In this document: positions 14,200 through 22,047 of the stretch, one piece after another
Layout of the letters: every line of letters begins with the position of its first letter
How positions within the stretch are numbered: the stretch's first letter is position 1
IMG/VR virus record: IMGVR_UViG_3300049459_000137
Span: 1 to 23,716 of that record
DNA length: 23,716 bases
Reading direction: 5' to 3' (one strand)
From: a virus
Program-made: the position numbers and the translations under genes
Notes under the pieces: model-generated
Databases searched by the model: none
What the model was told of the DNA's origin: nothing
Seen by the model: the letters and a program-made list of their open reading frames with translations, nothing else

Positions 14200-15309
14200 T
14201 CAGGCCACCACTTCTTGCTGAATGCCGTAAGTTGCCAAAGCCAGGTCCGGCTTGGTGTTCTCCTGGGCCAATGTGATCGAGGGCGCGGAGATGCGGCAGA
14301 CTGATTTGTCCACGGTGTAACCACTCCGAGTCATTCGGTGTTGCGAAGACGTGATCAGGTAATTCCCGCCGAGCTTGCCCGCCGCTACCAAGGTCACCAC
14401 ATTGCCGCTGAGCAGGTTGGGTCGGCCCATAGCGCCCCAACTGCCGGTGGTGCGTTCGCGGTTGGCCTTGGCCAGTTCGGCCTTGGCTTTTGCCTTGGAC
14501 TCTTCGGCCGAGGCACTGCGCTTGCGGCTCTTTTTGGTATCACCACTGGTGGTGGCCTTGCTCACGCTGCTGGGCACTGCGACGGTTTCGCCATTTTCGA
14601 CTTTATAGGCAATCAGCTTTTTCTTCGCGGGCTCCTTGTGCTTCACCTCGATGGCCTGAGGGACGCTCTTGATCTGGTCACGCAAGTTCACGCTGCTTAA
14701 GTCCTGGAGCACCAGAGTGGCTACCGGTGCGCCCTTGGCCAACTCACTGATGGCATGGAAGACCATTCGATCACCGATGACCTTGAAGGCATAGTCGTAC
14801 TCGGCCGCCAAGTTACGCAGAAAGGTCAGATCGGACTCCTGCTGGGTCAACCGGTCGAGCTTGATCGGCTCGATACTGCCAATCAGCTCCAGCCCCTGAC
14901 GTGCCGCGATCTGCTGGGCCACGGCATCCAGAGTGGTGTTTTCATAAGCGTGGTGTTCGGTGGTCCGTAATGCCGCTTTAATGCCGGTGGCCAGCGCATG
15001 AATGGTGATCGTTGAGGGTGGGCAATTCAGCTCGACCTCATCAATCTCAAATCGCCCAAGTACGCGTAGTGGCCCACCCTCCCAGCCAATGGACACGGTC
15101 AAGCTGTCGCCGTGTCCTGGATACCAGGTGTCGCGCCATTTACCCTCGGTGTCCTCCAATTCAACCTCCAGGCTGTCGGCCTGACCGGTGAGGTAGTCGG
15201 AATAGGACAAAGAGAGCAAGTGTTGGCTGACGTTCCGCGTGATATTGCTCTGCTGATAGGCCAGCACGAAGCGCGCTTCTGGTACTTGCGTGGGGATCAT
15301 CGCATCCAT
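14200..15309 (-). CDS. D: Tail hub/late-control protein D, right module
   Basis: This 369-aa protein is the gpD-type hub of the right tail module. Family traits are the LSLSYSDYLTGQADSLEVELED stretch near residues 32-53, RFEIDEVEL near 100, and the QQESDLTFLRNLAAEYDYAFKV block near 175-196 that aligns with the left-module D. An inserted Lys/Ser/Ala-rich charged helix (KKSRKRSASAEESKAKAKAE) lies at about 245-275. The gene starts within the last codons of X (13-base overlap), with GAGG ten bases upstream, and V follows after 18 bases. Confidence 0.92.
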   Translation of the reverse strand: MDAMIPTQVPEARFVLAYQQSNITRNVSQHLLSLSYSDYLTGQADSLEVELEDTEGKWRDTWYPGHGDSLTVSIGWEGGPLRVLGRFEIDEVELNCPPSTITIHALATGIKAALRTTEHHAYENTTLDAVAQQIAARQGLELIGSIEPIKLDRLTQQESDLTFLRNLAAEYDYAFKVIGDRMVFHAISELAKGAPVATLVLQDLSSVNLRDQIKSVPQAIEVKHKEPAKKKLIAYKVENGETVAVPSSVSKATTSGDTKKSRKRSASAEESKAKAKAELAKANRERTTGSWGAMGRPNLLSGNVVTLVAAGKLGGNYLITSSQHRMTRSGYTVDKSVCRISAPSITLAQENTKPDLALATYGIQQEVVA

Positions 15310-15503
15310 GGTGGAAGATCCTCAGCGGTGGCCACAGGCTCAAGGATTGGGATGGCCAAGGTCAAACCCGCCGGCAAAGCAGCGGTGATCGGCACATGCG
15401 TGTTGGCTTCAACGATCGGTAAGTAACGATGAGCATCACCGTAATATCGCCAGGCCAACTGGTCCCAACGCTCACCTTCAGTTGTGACATGCGCGATAAA
15501 CAT
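15297..15503 (-). CDS. X: Tail protein X, right module
   Basis: A 68-aa gpX-family protein with a LysM-like pattern: GERWDQLAWRYYGDAHRY at residues 10-27, VEANTHV near 32, and LPAGLTLAIPIL near 43. It follows U by a TGATG overlap and overlaps D at its end. Its match to the LysM-type consensus is clearer than that of the left-module X. Confidence 0.92.
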   Translation of the reverse strand: MFIAHVTTEGERWDQLAWRYYGDAHRYLPIVEANTHVPITAALPAGLTLAIPILEPVATAEDLPPWMR

Positions 15504-16384
15504 CAGGACTTCCTCGTCAGGACTTGTGCCGCCAGCCCGGCTAACCGGGTCCGGGCGCCATCCATCGTGGTGAGCGCCTGACCAAGCGACGCTTGGGAGG
15601 CGGAGAAACGATCAACGATGTTGCCCAGGTCAACCGGGTTAAGGGCTGATCGAGCGCCCATCACGCTGCCCAACACGTTCTCACCCAGTCGAGACAGATC
15701 GGCCCCATCCTCTAGTAGTCCGGCCACTGACTTCAGCCCTTGCAGCGGCCCAATAGCCCTGGCAGTAACCCCCAGCAATTGCGGGACTTGACCGAGGATC
15801 ATCGAGGCGTTGCCGCTCTTGACCGTCTCATACAAGTTCTGGCCTGCCTTCAAGATGTTCCCGGCCGTTTTTGCATAACCAATCACCGACTGGACGGTAC
15901 TGGGGGTTGGCATCAGCCGCGAGATGAGTCCGGGCTTACCGGCCGCCGCTGCAGATGTACCACTCAAGGCTGAATCGAGCAGCCCCGGCCGGGCGACCTT
16001 ACGAGTGAAAGCCCCGGTGTATTCCTTCAGGCTCAACTGAACCGTGGCTGCCTTGATCTGGCCCACGGCCGTGGTACGGCGGATGGCATTGGAGATGTTG
16101 GTGATGACGTAGGCGCCCAGGTACTCGCCGCTTCCCATCACAAAGGCCAGAGGCTCATGTTTGCTCTTGGCCAGGCGCAGGGTTCGTAACCGTTCCTCGG
16201 GGGCGCCCAGGACCGGGTGCAACTCGATGGTCAGGTTGCACTCATCCAGCCCTTCACCGACCCATTCCAGCAAAGGTTTTCCCTGGATACGTGCGTGCTC
16301 TGCCCAGTCGGCGGATCCGCTTTGCTCCATACCGCTGATGCCACCCGCTACGGTGAATTCGATGTCACCCAGGATTGCAAACAT
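15503..16384 (-). CDS. U: Tail protein U with C-terminal extension, right module
   Basis: A 293-aa protein with a gpU domain in the first 130 residues: MFAILGDIEFTV start, PLLEWVGEGLDE near 37, and FVMGSGEYLGAYVITNI near 81. The last 150 residues form an Ala/Gly-rich, probably helical extension ending in a hydrophobic heptad-like run. This extension is absent from P2 U (159 aa). The left-module U has a comparable extension at the other end. Start overlaps the T stop as TAATG and the end overlaps X as TGATG. Confidence 0.9.
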   Translation of the reverse strand: MFAILGDIEFTVAGGISGMEQSGSADWAEHARIQGKPLLEWVGEGLDECNLTIELHPVLGAPEERLRTLRLAKSKHEPLAFVMGSGEYLGAYVITNISNAIRRTTAVGQIKAATVQLSLKEYTGAFTRKVARPGLLDSALSGTSAAAAGKPGLISRLMPTPSTVQSVIGYAKTAGNILKAGQNLYETVKSGNASMILGQVPQLLGVTARAIGPLQGLKSVAGLLEDGADLSRLGENVLGSVMGARSALNPVDLGNIVDRFSASQASLGQALTTMDGARTRLAGLAAQVLTRKS

Positions 16385-18909
16385 TACGCGATCCCCTCAT
16401 CAGATGGGCCATAGCTACGGCGGCGCTTGTCGTGCGTGTAGCGCTCCATCATCCGCATCCATTCGACATAGCCCGCCTGCAGTCCTTGTTGAACTTGCTG
16501 CTGTATGTCAGCACCACCAGGTACGTTGATTTGAGGTGAAAAAGTGAAGCTCGGCCCGCCGCCCATACCTGAGCCCATTCCAGCAGCGGCGCCTCCAGCG
16601 CTCCCCATCATGCTCGCCCTGGAGACATCGGCCGGGTTCGGTGGTGCAAGATCGACACCCGATTGCGCAGCCATACCGAGTGCGGCTTTTCGCACCAGGT
16701 CTGACTGCGCACTAATACCAATGGCGGCGCCTTCGCTGATGTTCGCGCCATAGCCCATGAACACACGGCTCGGAGACTGGATGCCGAGTGTCTCGGTAAA
16801 CCACCCTTTTACCGAAGTCCCGACACCGACAACAGCTTCTTTGGCAGCACCTAAAGCATTGCTGATGCCATTGACCAAACCATCAATGACCATGCCGCCG
16901 AACTCGGTGAACTTGCCCGGTAGTTCAATTCCGAAGTAACTCATCACCCCGGCAAAGGCTCTGTAGAACATACCGACCGGAGAAAAGTTAACGAGCAAAC
17001 CCAAAATGCCGGAAAGACCACCGCTGAAGCCGGCTTTGATCTCCGTCCACAAGCCGGCGAAGAAGCCTTTGATCGGCTCCCAGTAGCGATAAATCAGATA
17101 AGCCGCCACGGCGATGCCCGTGATCAGCAGACCGATGGGGTTCATCATCAAGGCTCGACCCAGCCAAAGAATCGCCTGGCCAGCGAGGCGCAGACCAAAA
17201 AGCAACTTCCCACCCAGCACCCGGCCAAGCACGGCGCTGCTACGAGCCAGCCAACTCACAGCGCTGGCCCCTTTGCGCATACCATTGATAAAGGGCGCGA
17301 ATTTGCCCATCTGCCACATGCCGCGCAACAAGGTCCACTTCGAGGAAAGTGTCGTAATAGTGGTGCTCATGGCCACGATGGGCGACAGCACCAGATTGGC
17401 CCCATAAGCCACACCGATGAAGGCCATTTTGCCGAGTAAAAGGCCACCGACTAGGCCGATGACGCCTTTGATAAGTTCAGGATTTTCACCGGCCCAAGTG
17501 CCGAATGACTGCATTACCGGTAGGACGGCTTGCGTGACGTCGACGAGGGCCGGTAACAGAGTGCTGCCGATGGTGATACCGATCTCCGAAAGATTGATCG
17601 TCAGCGCTTTGAGCTGCTCCTTCGGGCTTTCCATCCGTTTTTTCCAGTCTGTATCAAGCCCGCCTTTGTCGGCCGCTTCCGTGCTGCCCTTTTGGATACT
17701 GGCAAGTTCCTTTTTGTTGGCCATAGCCGGGCGGACGAATGAGAGAACCTGCTGGTCAGCAAACAACTCCCCCAACTTGTAAGCTTCGTTCAATCGATTG
17801 AGGGCGATCTGCCGCTCTTCGTCGTCCTTGATCGCCATGGCTTTTTGAAATTTACCGGCGGCCTCAGGCCCCTTGCTTCCTACATACTGAGTGATGACTT
17901 CCAGCATCGCCTGGACCGGAGTAAGTCCGTTTCCAACCAGGTTCTTCATTGACGCGGTGAGGTCAATCCCTGCGCCCTCAAAGGACTTTAGAGTGTCCTT
18001 CGCGGTCAGTTTCGAAAGGAAGTTTTTAAAGTTGTTAGCCGCTTCATCGTTGCTACCGGCGCCCTTACGGGCGATTTGTAGCGAGGCACCGATCTCGGCA
18101 ACAGCGCGCTCACCTGTGATCCCCAAGGCCGCAAACTGTGGCGTGAGCTGCGGCAACCATTTAGCCATGTCAGCCAATTCAAACTGACCGCTCTTGCCGG
18201 CAAAGGCCAGCATGTTCATTGAACGTTCAAGCCCGGCGGCGCCAATTCCGAGGTTGTCATTCAGTGCGATGGCCACCGAGCCCAGATCGTCCATGCTGGC
18301 ACGCGTGGCGGTAGCCGTTTTGGCCATCACAGGGGCATAGGCGGCCAGTTCCTTGGCGCTGGAGATCCCGCCAGCGATCAACACCGCTGTGCCTGCGGCA
18401 ACGTCTGCTTGGGTTTGATTCCACTTAAGTGCGGAACCGCGCATTACGTTTCCGAGTTGTGCCTCCTCCGCTGCATCGAAGCCACCCGTGATTGCGATGT
18501 CATTGGTCTGGTCTTTGAAGTCGATAGCCGTACGCATGGACTGGACAACTGGAGCGCCAAGCACCGCTGCCGTTCCTGCGGTTTCCATGGCCTGGCCACG
18601 CAACTCACCTCGTTTGTTTTTAAGGGTTTCACCACGGGCGATGCTGGTGTTGAGACGCTCTTGCTTGACCTTGAGTTGATCAATCGTACGGCCGACCTGG
18701 TCATACTGGCGACGCATGCGCTCGATGCCGGTACCACCGCGAGCCAACGACGCCGCCAGCTCGGTGCCGATGAGCTTCTGTTTGGCCGTCAATCCATCAG
18801 TAGCACGACCAAGCTGCTGCACAGTCGACTTGGCCGAGCCGAATGCGGCACTCAGGCTGCCCGATACAGCGGCCCCGATCTTTAGTCCAACCAGAACTTC
18901 ATTAGCCAT
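16384..18909 (-). CDS. T: Tape measure protein T, right module (841 aa)
   Basis: The tape measure of the right module, PhageMin_Tail family. The start MANEVLVGLKIGAAVS parallels the left T (MANKLALGLVIGGAVS), and the core GQFELADMAKWLPQL followed by NDEAANNFKNFLSKL (about residues 240-300) aligns with it directly. Hydrophobic helices lie near 490-535 and 590-640, likely for channel formation in the target inner membrane. The C-terminus is Gly/Met-rich. The ATG at 18909 has no clear ribosome-binding site, which is notable because the plus-strand membrane-protein gene begins only 19 bases away and may have displaced the original leader. Confidence 0.94.
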   Translation of the reverse strand: MANEVLVGLKIGAAVSGSLSAAFGSAKSTVQQLGRATDGLTAKQKLIGTELAASLARGGTGIERMRRQYDQVGRTIDQLKVKQERLNTSIARGETLKNKRGELRGQAMETAGTAAVLGAPVVQSMRTAIDFKDQTNDIAITGGFDAAEEAQLGNVMRGSALKWNQTQADVAAGTAVLIAGGISSAKELAAYAPVMAKTATATRASMDDLGSVAIALNDNLGIGAAGLERSMNMLAFAGKSGQFELADMAKWLPQLTPQFAALGITGERAVAEIGASLQIARKGAGSNDEAANNFKNFLSKLTAKDTLKSFEGAGIDLTASMKNLVGNGLTPVQAMLEVITQYVGSKGPEAAGKFQKAMAIKDDEERQIALNRLNEAYKLGELFADQQVLSFVRPAMANKKELASIQKGSTEAADKGGLDTDWKKRMESPKEQLKALTINLSEIGITIGSTLLPALVDVTQAVLPVMQSFGTWAGENPELIKGVIGLVGGLLLGKMAFIGVAYGANLVLSPIVAMSTTITTLSSKWTLLRGMWQMGKFAPFINGMRKGASAVSWLARSSAVLGRVLGGKLLFGLRLAGQAILWLGRALMMNPIGLLITGIAVAAYLIYRYWEPIKGFFAGLWTEIKAGFSGGLSGILGLLVNFSPVGMFYRAFAGVMSYFGIELPGKFTEFGGMVIDGLVNGISNALGAAKEAVVGVGTSVKGWFTETLGIQSPSRVFMGYGANISEGAAIGISAQSDLVRKAALGMAAQSGVDLAPPNPADVSRASMMGSAGGAAAGMGSGMGGGPSFTFSPQINVPGGADIQQQVQQGLQAGYVEWMRMMERYTHDKRRRSYGPSDEGIA

Positions 18910-18928
18910 AATTTGCTACGCTGTGAGC

Positions 18929-19189
18929 ATGTTTGAGAAGACCGCTTTACGCACCGCTAAAACCCTCTATGCACTGGTCATCGGCATCGGTGTGATCTGG
19001 CTTGCCTGGCTGTGCCTGACGAACCTGCCAGTGTGGGCGGCGGTTTTGATGTTCTGTCTGGGCTTGCCATTGCTGGCCTTGGTGGCCGCCCCTATTGCAG
19101 CGGGCGGCGCGTTGTTGGCGGGAGTGGTGGTCGGACTGGTGGTAATGATCAGTTCTTCATCTGCTCGGCGAGTTCGATGCGACGATTGA
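18929..19189 (+). CDS. Small membrane protein, cargo gene between E' and T
   Basis: An 86-aa protein on the plus strand with about three closely spaced hydrophobic segments (residues ~11-30, 34-51, 53-74) and a short basic C-terminus (ARRVRCDD). The tail operon has no minus-strand gene in this 239-base gap, whereas P2-like phages have E' and T adjacent, so something has been inserted. Start codons of this gene and T are separated by 19 bases, and its end overlaps the E' end by 41 bases. CATAAT at 18907-18912 could be a -10 box. Small membrane proteins encoded by prophages often change superinfection or entry, but nothing here proves a function. It might instead be a holin-like protein, although its position is unusual. 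Confidence 0.6.
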   Translation: MFEKTALRTAKTLYALVIGIGVIWLAWLCLTNLPVWAAVLMFCLGLPLLALVAAPIAAGGALLAGVVVGLVVMISSSSARRVRCDD

Positions 19190-19316
19190 TCTCGCGCCTG
19201 CATGTTTCCACCCAGCGCCAATAGTCCACCATGTCCAGTCGGACGATCTCAGACGGCTGCATCCTCAGCACGAGCAGCAGCGCTTCGTCCCAGGACTGCA
19301 GCAAGGTCTCCTCCAT
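19149..19316 (-). CDS. E': E' tail assembly chaperone extension, right module
   Basis: This frame encodes a 55-aa GpE-type sequence from the ATG at 19316 (MEETLLQSWDEALLL, then DMVDYWRWVETCRRE). The D-x-V-x-x-W-x-W pattern parallels DQMLWWL in the left E'. The frame is +1/-2 relative to E, the same relation as in the left module. It may be made by frameshifting within the overlap with E (19249-19316 and upstream), with GGA GGA GAC as one candidate region, or by restarting at the ATG, which has only a weak GGGA upstream. The frame is open upstream to a GTG at 19373. Confidence 0.7.
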   Translation of the reverse strand: MEETLLQSWDEALLLVLRMQPSEIVRLDMVDYWRWVETCRREINRRIELAEQMKN

Positions 19317-19563
19317 TGGACATTTCCCGCAACACCTCGGTGGCTGACTTAGAGTCAGCGATATCGAACTCACCGAGGTCCTCCAGTGTGATACCCAGCA
19401 TCTTGGCTACGAGCATGTCTTCCAGACCTGCTTCATCTTTTGTCACTGCCTGAGCGGCGCTGATGTCTTTGCGTTTGAGACGCTTGATAGGCAGCTTCGA
19501 GATCGTCTCGCCGCTGGCACTCTTGAAAGGGAACTTGAGGGTCAAGCTGATTGTTTCGGCCAT
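19249..19563 (-). CDS. E: Tail assembly chaperone E, right module
   Basis: A 104-aa tail assembly protein of the gpE/gp41-like group. It starts MAETISLTLKFPF, has IKRLKRKDISAAQ and a MLGITLEDLGEFDIAD segment (residues ~64-79) typical of the family. The start at 19563 is used rather than 19623 because the longer version begins in unlike sequence; no strong ribosome-binding site is seen. The gene should be next to FII, but a plus-strand gene, a terminator and the 22-base element lie between, so its transcription may need a separate promoter. Confidence 0.85.
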   Translation of the reverse strand: MAETISLTLKFPFKSASGETISKLPIKRLKRKDISAAQAVTKDEAGLEDMLVAKMLGITLEDLGEFDIADSKSATEVLREMSNGGDLAAVLGRSAAARAEDAAV

Positions 19564-19639
19564 CTTTGCTGCTCCAGGTTGTCGGTCTGATCGACTGCTA
19601 TGAACGAGCCCTGAGCATCGCACCTGGTCGTGGCGCTGA

Positions 19640-19661
19640 CTTTTAATCGAGTTTAAAGAGA
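19640..19661. promoter_or_regulatory. Shared 22-base element, copy B
   Basis: Identical over 22 bases to 12859-12880, with TGGCGCTGA directly to the left in place of TGGCACTGG. It stands in the gap between the minus-strand E start (19563) and the plus-strand 104-aa gene (19735). The dyad CTTTTAA-n5-TTTAAAG makes it look like an operator. The rest of the gap (19662-19734) is unlike the other locus. Confidence 0.6.
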
Positions 19662-19734
19662 CTGCGCGTCTCGGAAAATTGCCCTAACATCCCCCATTCA
19701 ACTGCGTTTTTTTAGTCCTAAGGAGTAGGCAAGT

Positions 19735-20049
19735 ATGAGTGACGACAACAAAGAGCTATTTAATCTTCTAGCTCGAAAAACCTTGGAGCTTTTGGTGGAC
19801 GTTTGTCCCGTGCCGGTAAAGATTACCGCTGAGACATTTGAGCTTCCGAAAGGTGAGCGCCAAACATCCGAAAATGGCTTCCTCGGGACAACTACGTTTT
19901 ACAAGAAATCCCAAGATGAGCAGGTTCTTAGCAGCCTGCTTCAGTGGCTTGAAGCCGAAAATTTCATCAGGGAAAAAGGTGGCTATTACGTCGCCACGCT
20001 ACAAACTCTGAAGCTCTACAACGCAGCACCGAATGCGATCACGGAGTAA
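19735..20049 (+). CDS. 104-aa protein of unknown function, cargo gene between FII and E
   Basis: This gene is transcribed against the tail operon. AAGGAG lies eight bases upstream of its ATG and a strong hairpin terminator follows its stop. The product is acidic and mixed alpha/beta. The second half (V-L-S-S-L-L-Q-W-L-E-A-E-N-F-I then a Y-Y-V-A-T-L hairpin) has the look of a winged-helix unit: a helix followed by a beta-wing. No family is recognised. It shares its upstream 22-base element with the DUF4145 gene, and its codon use is more AT-rich than that of the tail genes. It is an independent expression unit and a plausible lysogeny-expressed cargo gene. Confidence 0.8.
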   Translation: MSDDNKELFNLLARKTLELLVDVCPVPVKITAETFELPKGERQTSENGFLGTTTFYKKSQDEQVLSSLLQWLEAENFIREKGGYYVATLQTLKLYNAAPNAITE

Positions 20050-20053
20050 CTAA

Positions 20054-20085
20054 AAAGGCAGTCAACTGGTAAGTTGACTGCCTTT
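20054..20085. terminator. Bidirectional terminator between the 104-aa gene and FII
   Basis: A perfect 14-pair stem (20054-20067 with 20072-20085; AAAGGCAGTCAACT) encloses a GGTA loop. On the minus strand the stem leads into TTTTTAG, on the plus strand into TTTAGTTT. It should end transcription of the 104-aa gene and may also stop late transcription leaving FII, unless the late complex is antiterminated. Confidence 0.85.
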
Positions 20086-20092
20086 AGTTTAT

Positions 20093-20617
20093 TTATGCCT
20101 GCCCGATGTTCTGCCTGTACTTGGAAAGCTGATCCTCACCGCCCACGCGGAAGATGTTGGCCAGGTAATCCAGCAAAACCACCTCTTGCCCATCGAGCAC
20201 CTGTCGAACATACGTCGCCGAAAACGGTGTCTCGTACTTGGTCGGGTCTCGCGGTTTATGACTGCCCAGCTGATACTCCTTGCCGGTGATGGTCATCATC
20301 GTGACCAACGCGATCTCGTCAACCAGGCCGCCGTTGTTGAAGACCTGGACGTTGGAGCGGCACTGCAACTGGACGCTCTTGAATGGCGTGACCAGCTTGA
20401 CTGCGGCGTCGTAGTACATGCTGTTCCAGGTGATCTTGCCTTCCAGCTTATCGAGCCCGTCAGGTAGCTCGATCAGGCCAACCATGCCCAGCCCCTGAAA
20501 GTCACTGGCCACAGTCTTGATCGAGCCCAGGTCGATCTCTTCTGCACGGCCGAAGAAGCTCGCGCCATCCAGATAGATCGCAGCGTTGGAAACGCGGTGT
20601 GCACTAAAGCCTGCCAT
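20093..20617 (-). CDS. FII: Major tail tube protein FII, right module
   Basis: A 174-aa contractile tail tube protein of the FII family. It begins MAGFSAHRVSNAAIYLDG, has the K-T-V-A-S-D-F-Q-G-L-G-M-V-G-L-I-E-L-P central block (about residues 34-52), and the late YVRQVLDGQEVVLLDYLANIF segment. It directly follows the sheath (one stop codon apart, TAAATG), with GGGAG nine bases upstream. Its partner is the sheath at 20618-22042. Confidence 0.93.
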   Translation of the reverse strand: MAGFSAHRVSNAAIYLDGASFFGRAEEIDLGSIKTVASDFQGLGMVGLIELPDGLDKLEGKITWNSMYYDAAVKLVTPFKSVQLQCRSNVQVFNNGGLVDEIALVTMMTITGKEYQLGSHKPRDPTKYETPFSATYVRQVLDGQEVVLLDYLANIFRVGGEDQLSKYRQNIGQA

Positions 20618-22042
20618 TTATGCGGCTCCCAGGTTGACCAGGTATTCCCCGGTGATTTCAGTTTCAAAGGTGCCGCGTTCGAACGGCAACGGCACAGTCA
20701 GCTTGTAGTTGAACAGCGCATGGCCCAGTTCCAGCTCTGTCTGTGGGTTACGTGCTGGGTCATACCAGCACTCGCCGCCGACCAAAGCCCCGTCGATAGT
20801 CAGCTTGCGCAGGAACAAGTTGACGCTTTCCGTGATGCTGGTAATCAACGAGCCAATGATGGGCATATCCACGAACTGCAGTGAGCTGTAACGAATCGAT
20901 TCATCCACCACATCCTTGGTGCGACGAACATTTTCGAAGTTGCGCATGTGCGTCACGGTAGGCCAGGCGGCGGTTCGGTTGCCCCACAAGCGCAGGCCGG
21001 TGCCGAACGAATTGAACACCGTGGTGATGCCATTTTCATTGAGCAGGTTGACCTCGCTGCTCGCGTCATCCACCCGAGCGGTCAATGGTCGCTCCAGGCC
21101 AATCACACCAATCAGCTCTTGGTTGGAGCTGCTCCACCAGTAACCCTTGTCGTTGTCGACTTTGGCACGCAATCCTGCGGCGCGGATCGACAGCGGTTGC
21201 AGACGCTCACCATCAGTTGCAGCGTCGTACACCTTGACGTGCGGATAGCACAGACGTACGCGGTCGCTGCTGGTGTTGAAGTTGATATTGCCTGCTGGAC
21301 CCCGACCGGCGATCACCTGCTGCACCGTGGTGCCAATAGGCGCGTCGAGGTAGGTAACGCCGCCGACCTTGATAGCCTCGGCAGCCAATTCGACACCCAC
21401 CGAGTTCAAGGTACTGAAGCCTGGTGCGATGAAAATCTTCGCAAAGAAACCGAGTGTGTTGTAGCTGTCCTGGAAGGCCTTCAAGCCAGTGCGCCGTCCG
21501 GCAATGGTGACGCCACCGATGATATCGGCAGGCGTGACTTTGCTCGGGTCGGCATGGGTATAGCTGGCCTTCACTTGGCCGTTGGCTGGAATGGCTCCCG
21601 TTGCCAGGCGCTTCACGCGACCGGTGAGCATGGTCACCGTGTAGTCCGTGTCGAGTTCGTACGGGGTATCACCCTCAGCGGACTTCAGATGCAGAAGTTG
21701 TAACGCTCCGTGCTCCAGCTGCAGCAGGTCGTTATCCCCAAACTGTTTCACCTGGTCAGCGACATTGGTGCGGTGAACCGCTGGATCAAGCACGTTGATC
21801 ACCAGCACCGTGCCGGTGCCGAAATCATAGATGCCCTCCAGCGCTTCGGGAATGCTGAAGCCGGTTAGATGCGCACCGAACTGAGCCGCGTCTTTATCGT
21901 TCAAGGACAAGGTCAGCTCATTGACCGGTCCGATAGGCGCGGTGCCGACCAGGGCGATCACCGCTGACTTGACCACCCGAATAGCCCGAGGGCCACGCTC
22001 GACTTCGGTGGTTTCAATGCCGTGCAAATAGTTAGCAGACAT
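20618..22042 (-). CDS. FI: Tail sheath protein FI, right module
   Basis: A 474-aa sheath protein, longer than P2 FI (396 aa) and than its left-module paralogue (388 aa). The N-terminus (ETTEVERGPRAIRVVKSAVIALVGTAP) is typical, and the hallmark NLLNENGITTVFNSFGTGLRLWGNRT lies near residues 330-355. Extra length is in the region between about 90 and 180, which probably forms an outer domain. AGGAG stands nine bases upstream of the ATG. It polymerises around the FII tube and contracts during injection or killing. Confidence 0.95.
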   Translation of the reverse strand: MSANYLHGIETTEVERGPRAIRVVKSAVIALVGTAPIGPVNELTLSLNDKDAAQFGAHLTGFSIPEALEGIYDFGTGTVLVINVLDPAVHRTNVADQVKQFGDNDLLQLEHGALQLLHLKSAEGDTPYELDTDYTVTMLTGRVKRLATGAIPANGQVKASYTHADPSKVTPADIIGGVTIAGRRTGLKAFQDSYNTLGFFAKIFIAPGFSTLNSVGVELAAEAIKVGGVTYLDAPIGTTVQQVIAGRGPAGNINFNTSSDRVRLCYPHVKVYDAATDGERLQPLSIRAAGLRAKVDNDKGYWWSSSNQELIGVIGLERPLTARVDDASSEVNLLNENGITTVFNSFGTGLRLWGNRTAAWPTVTHMRNFENVRRTKDVVDESIRYSSLQFVDMPIIGSLITSITESVNLFLRKLTIDGALVGGECWYDPARNPQTELELGHALFNYKLTVPLPFERGTFETEITGEYLVNLGAA

Positions 22043-22047
22043 GGGCC

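Noticed and set aside
18967-19221. Minus-strand 84-codon frame in the E'-T gap
   Set aside because: Thr/Pro/Ala-rich without motif; it is the complement of the hydrophobic plus-strand protein, which is far more protein-like.
19564-19623. Longer start of right-module E at 19623
   Set aside because: The additional 20 residues do not resemble the family, which begins at MAETISL.
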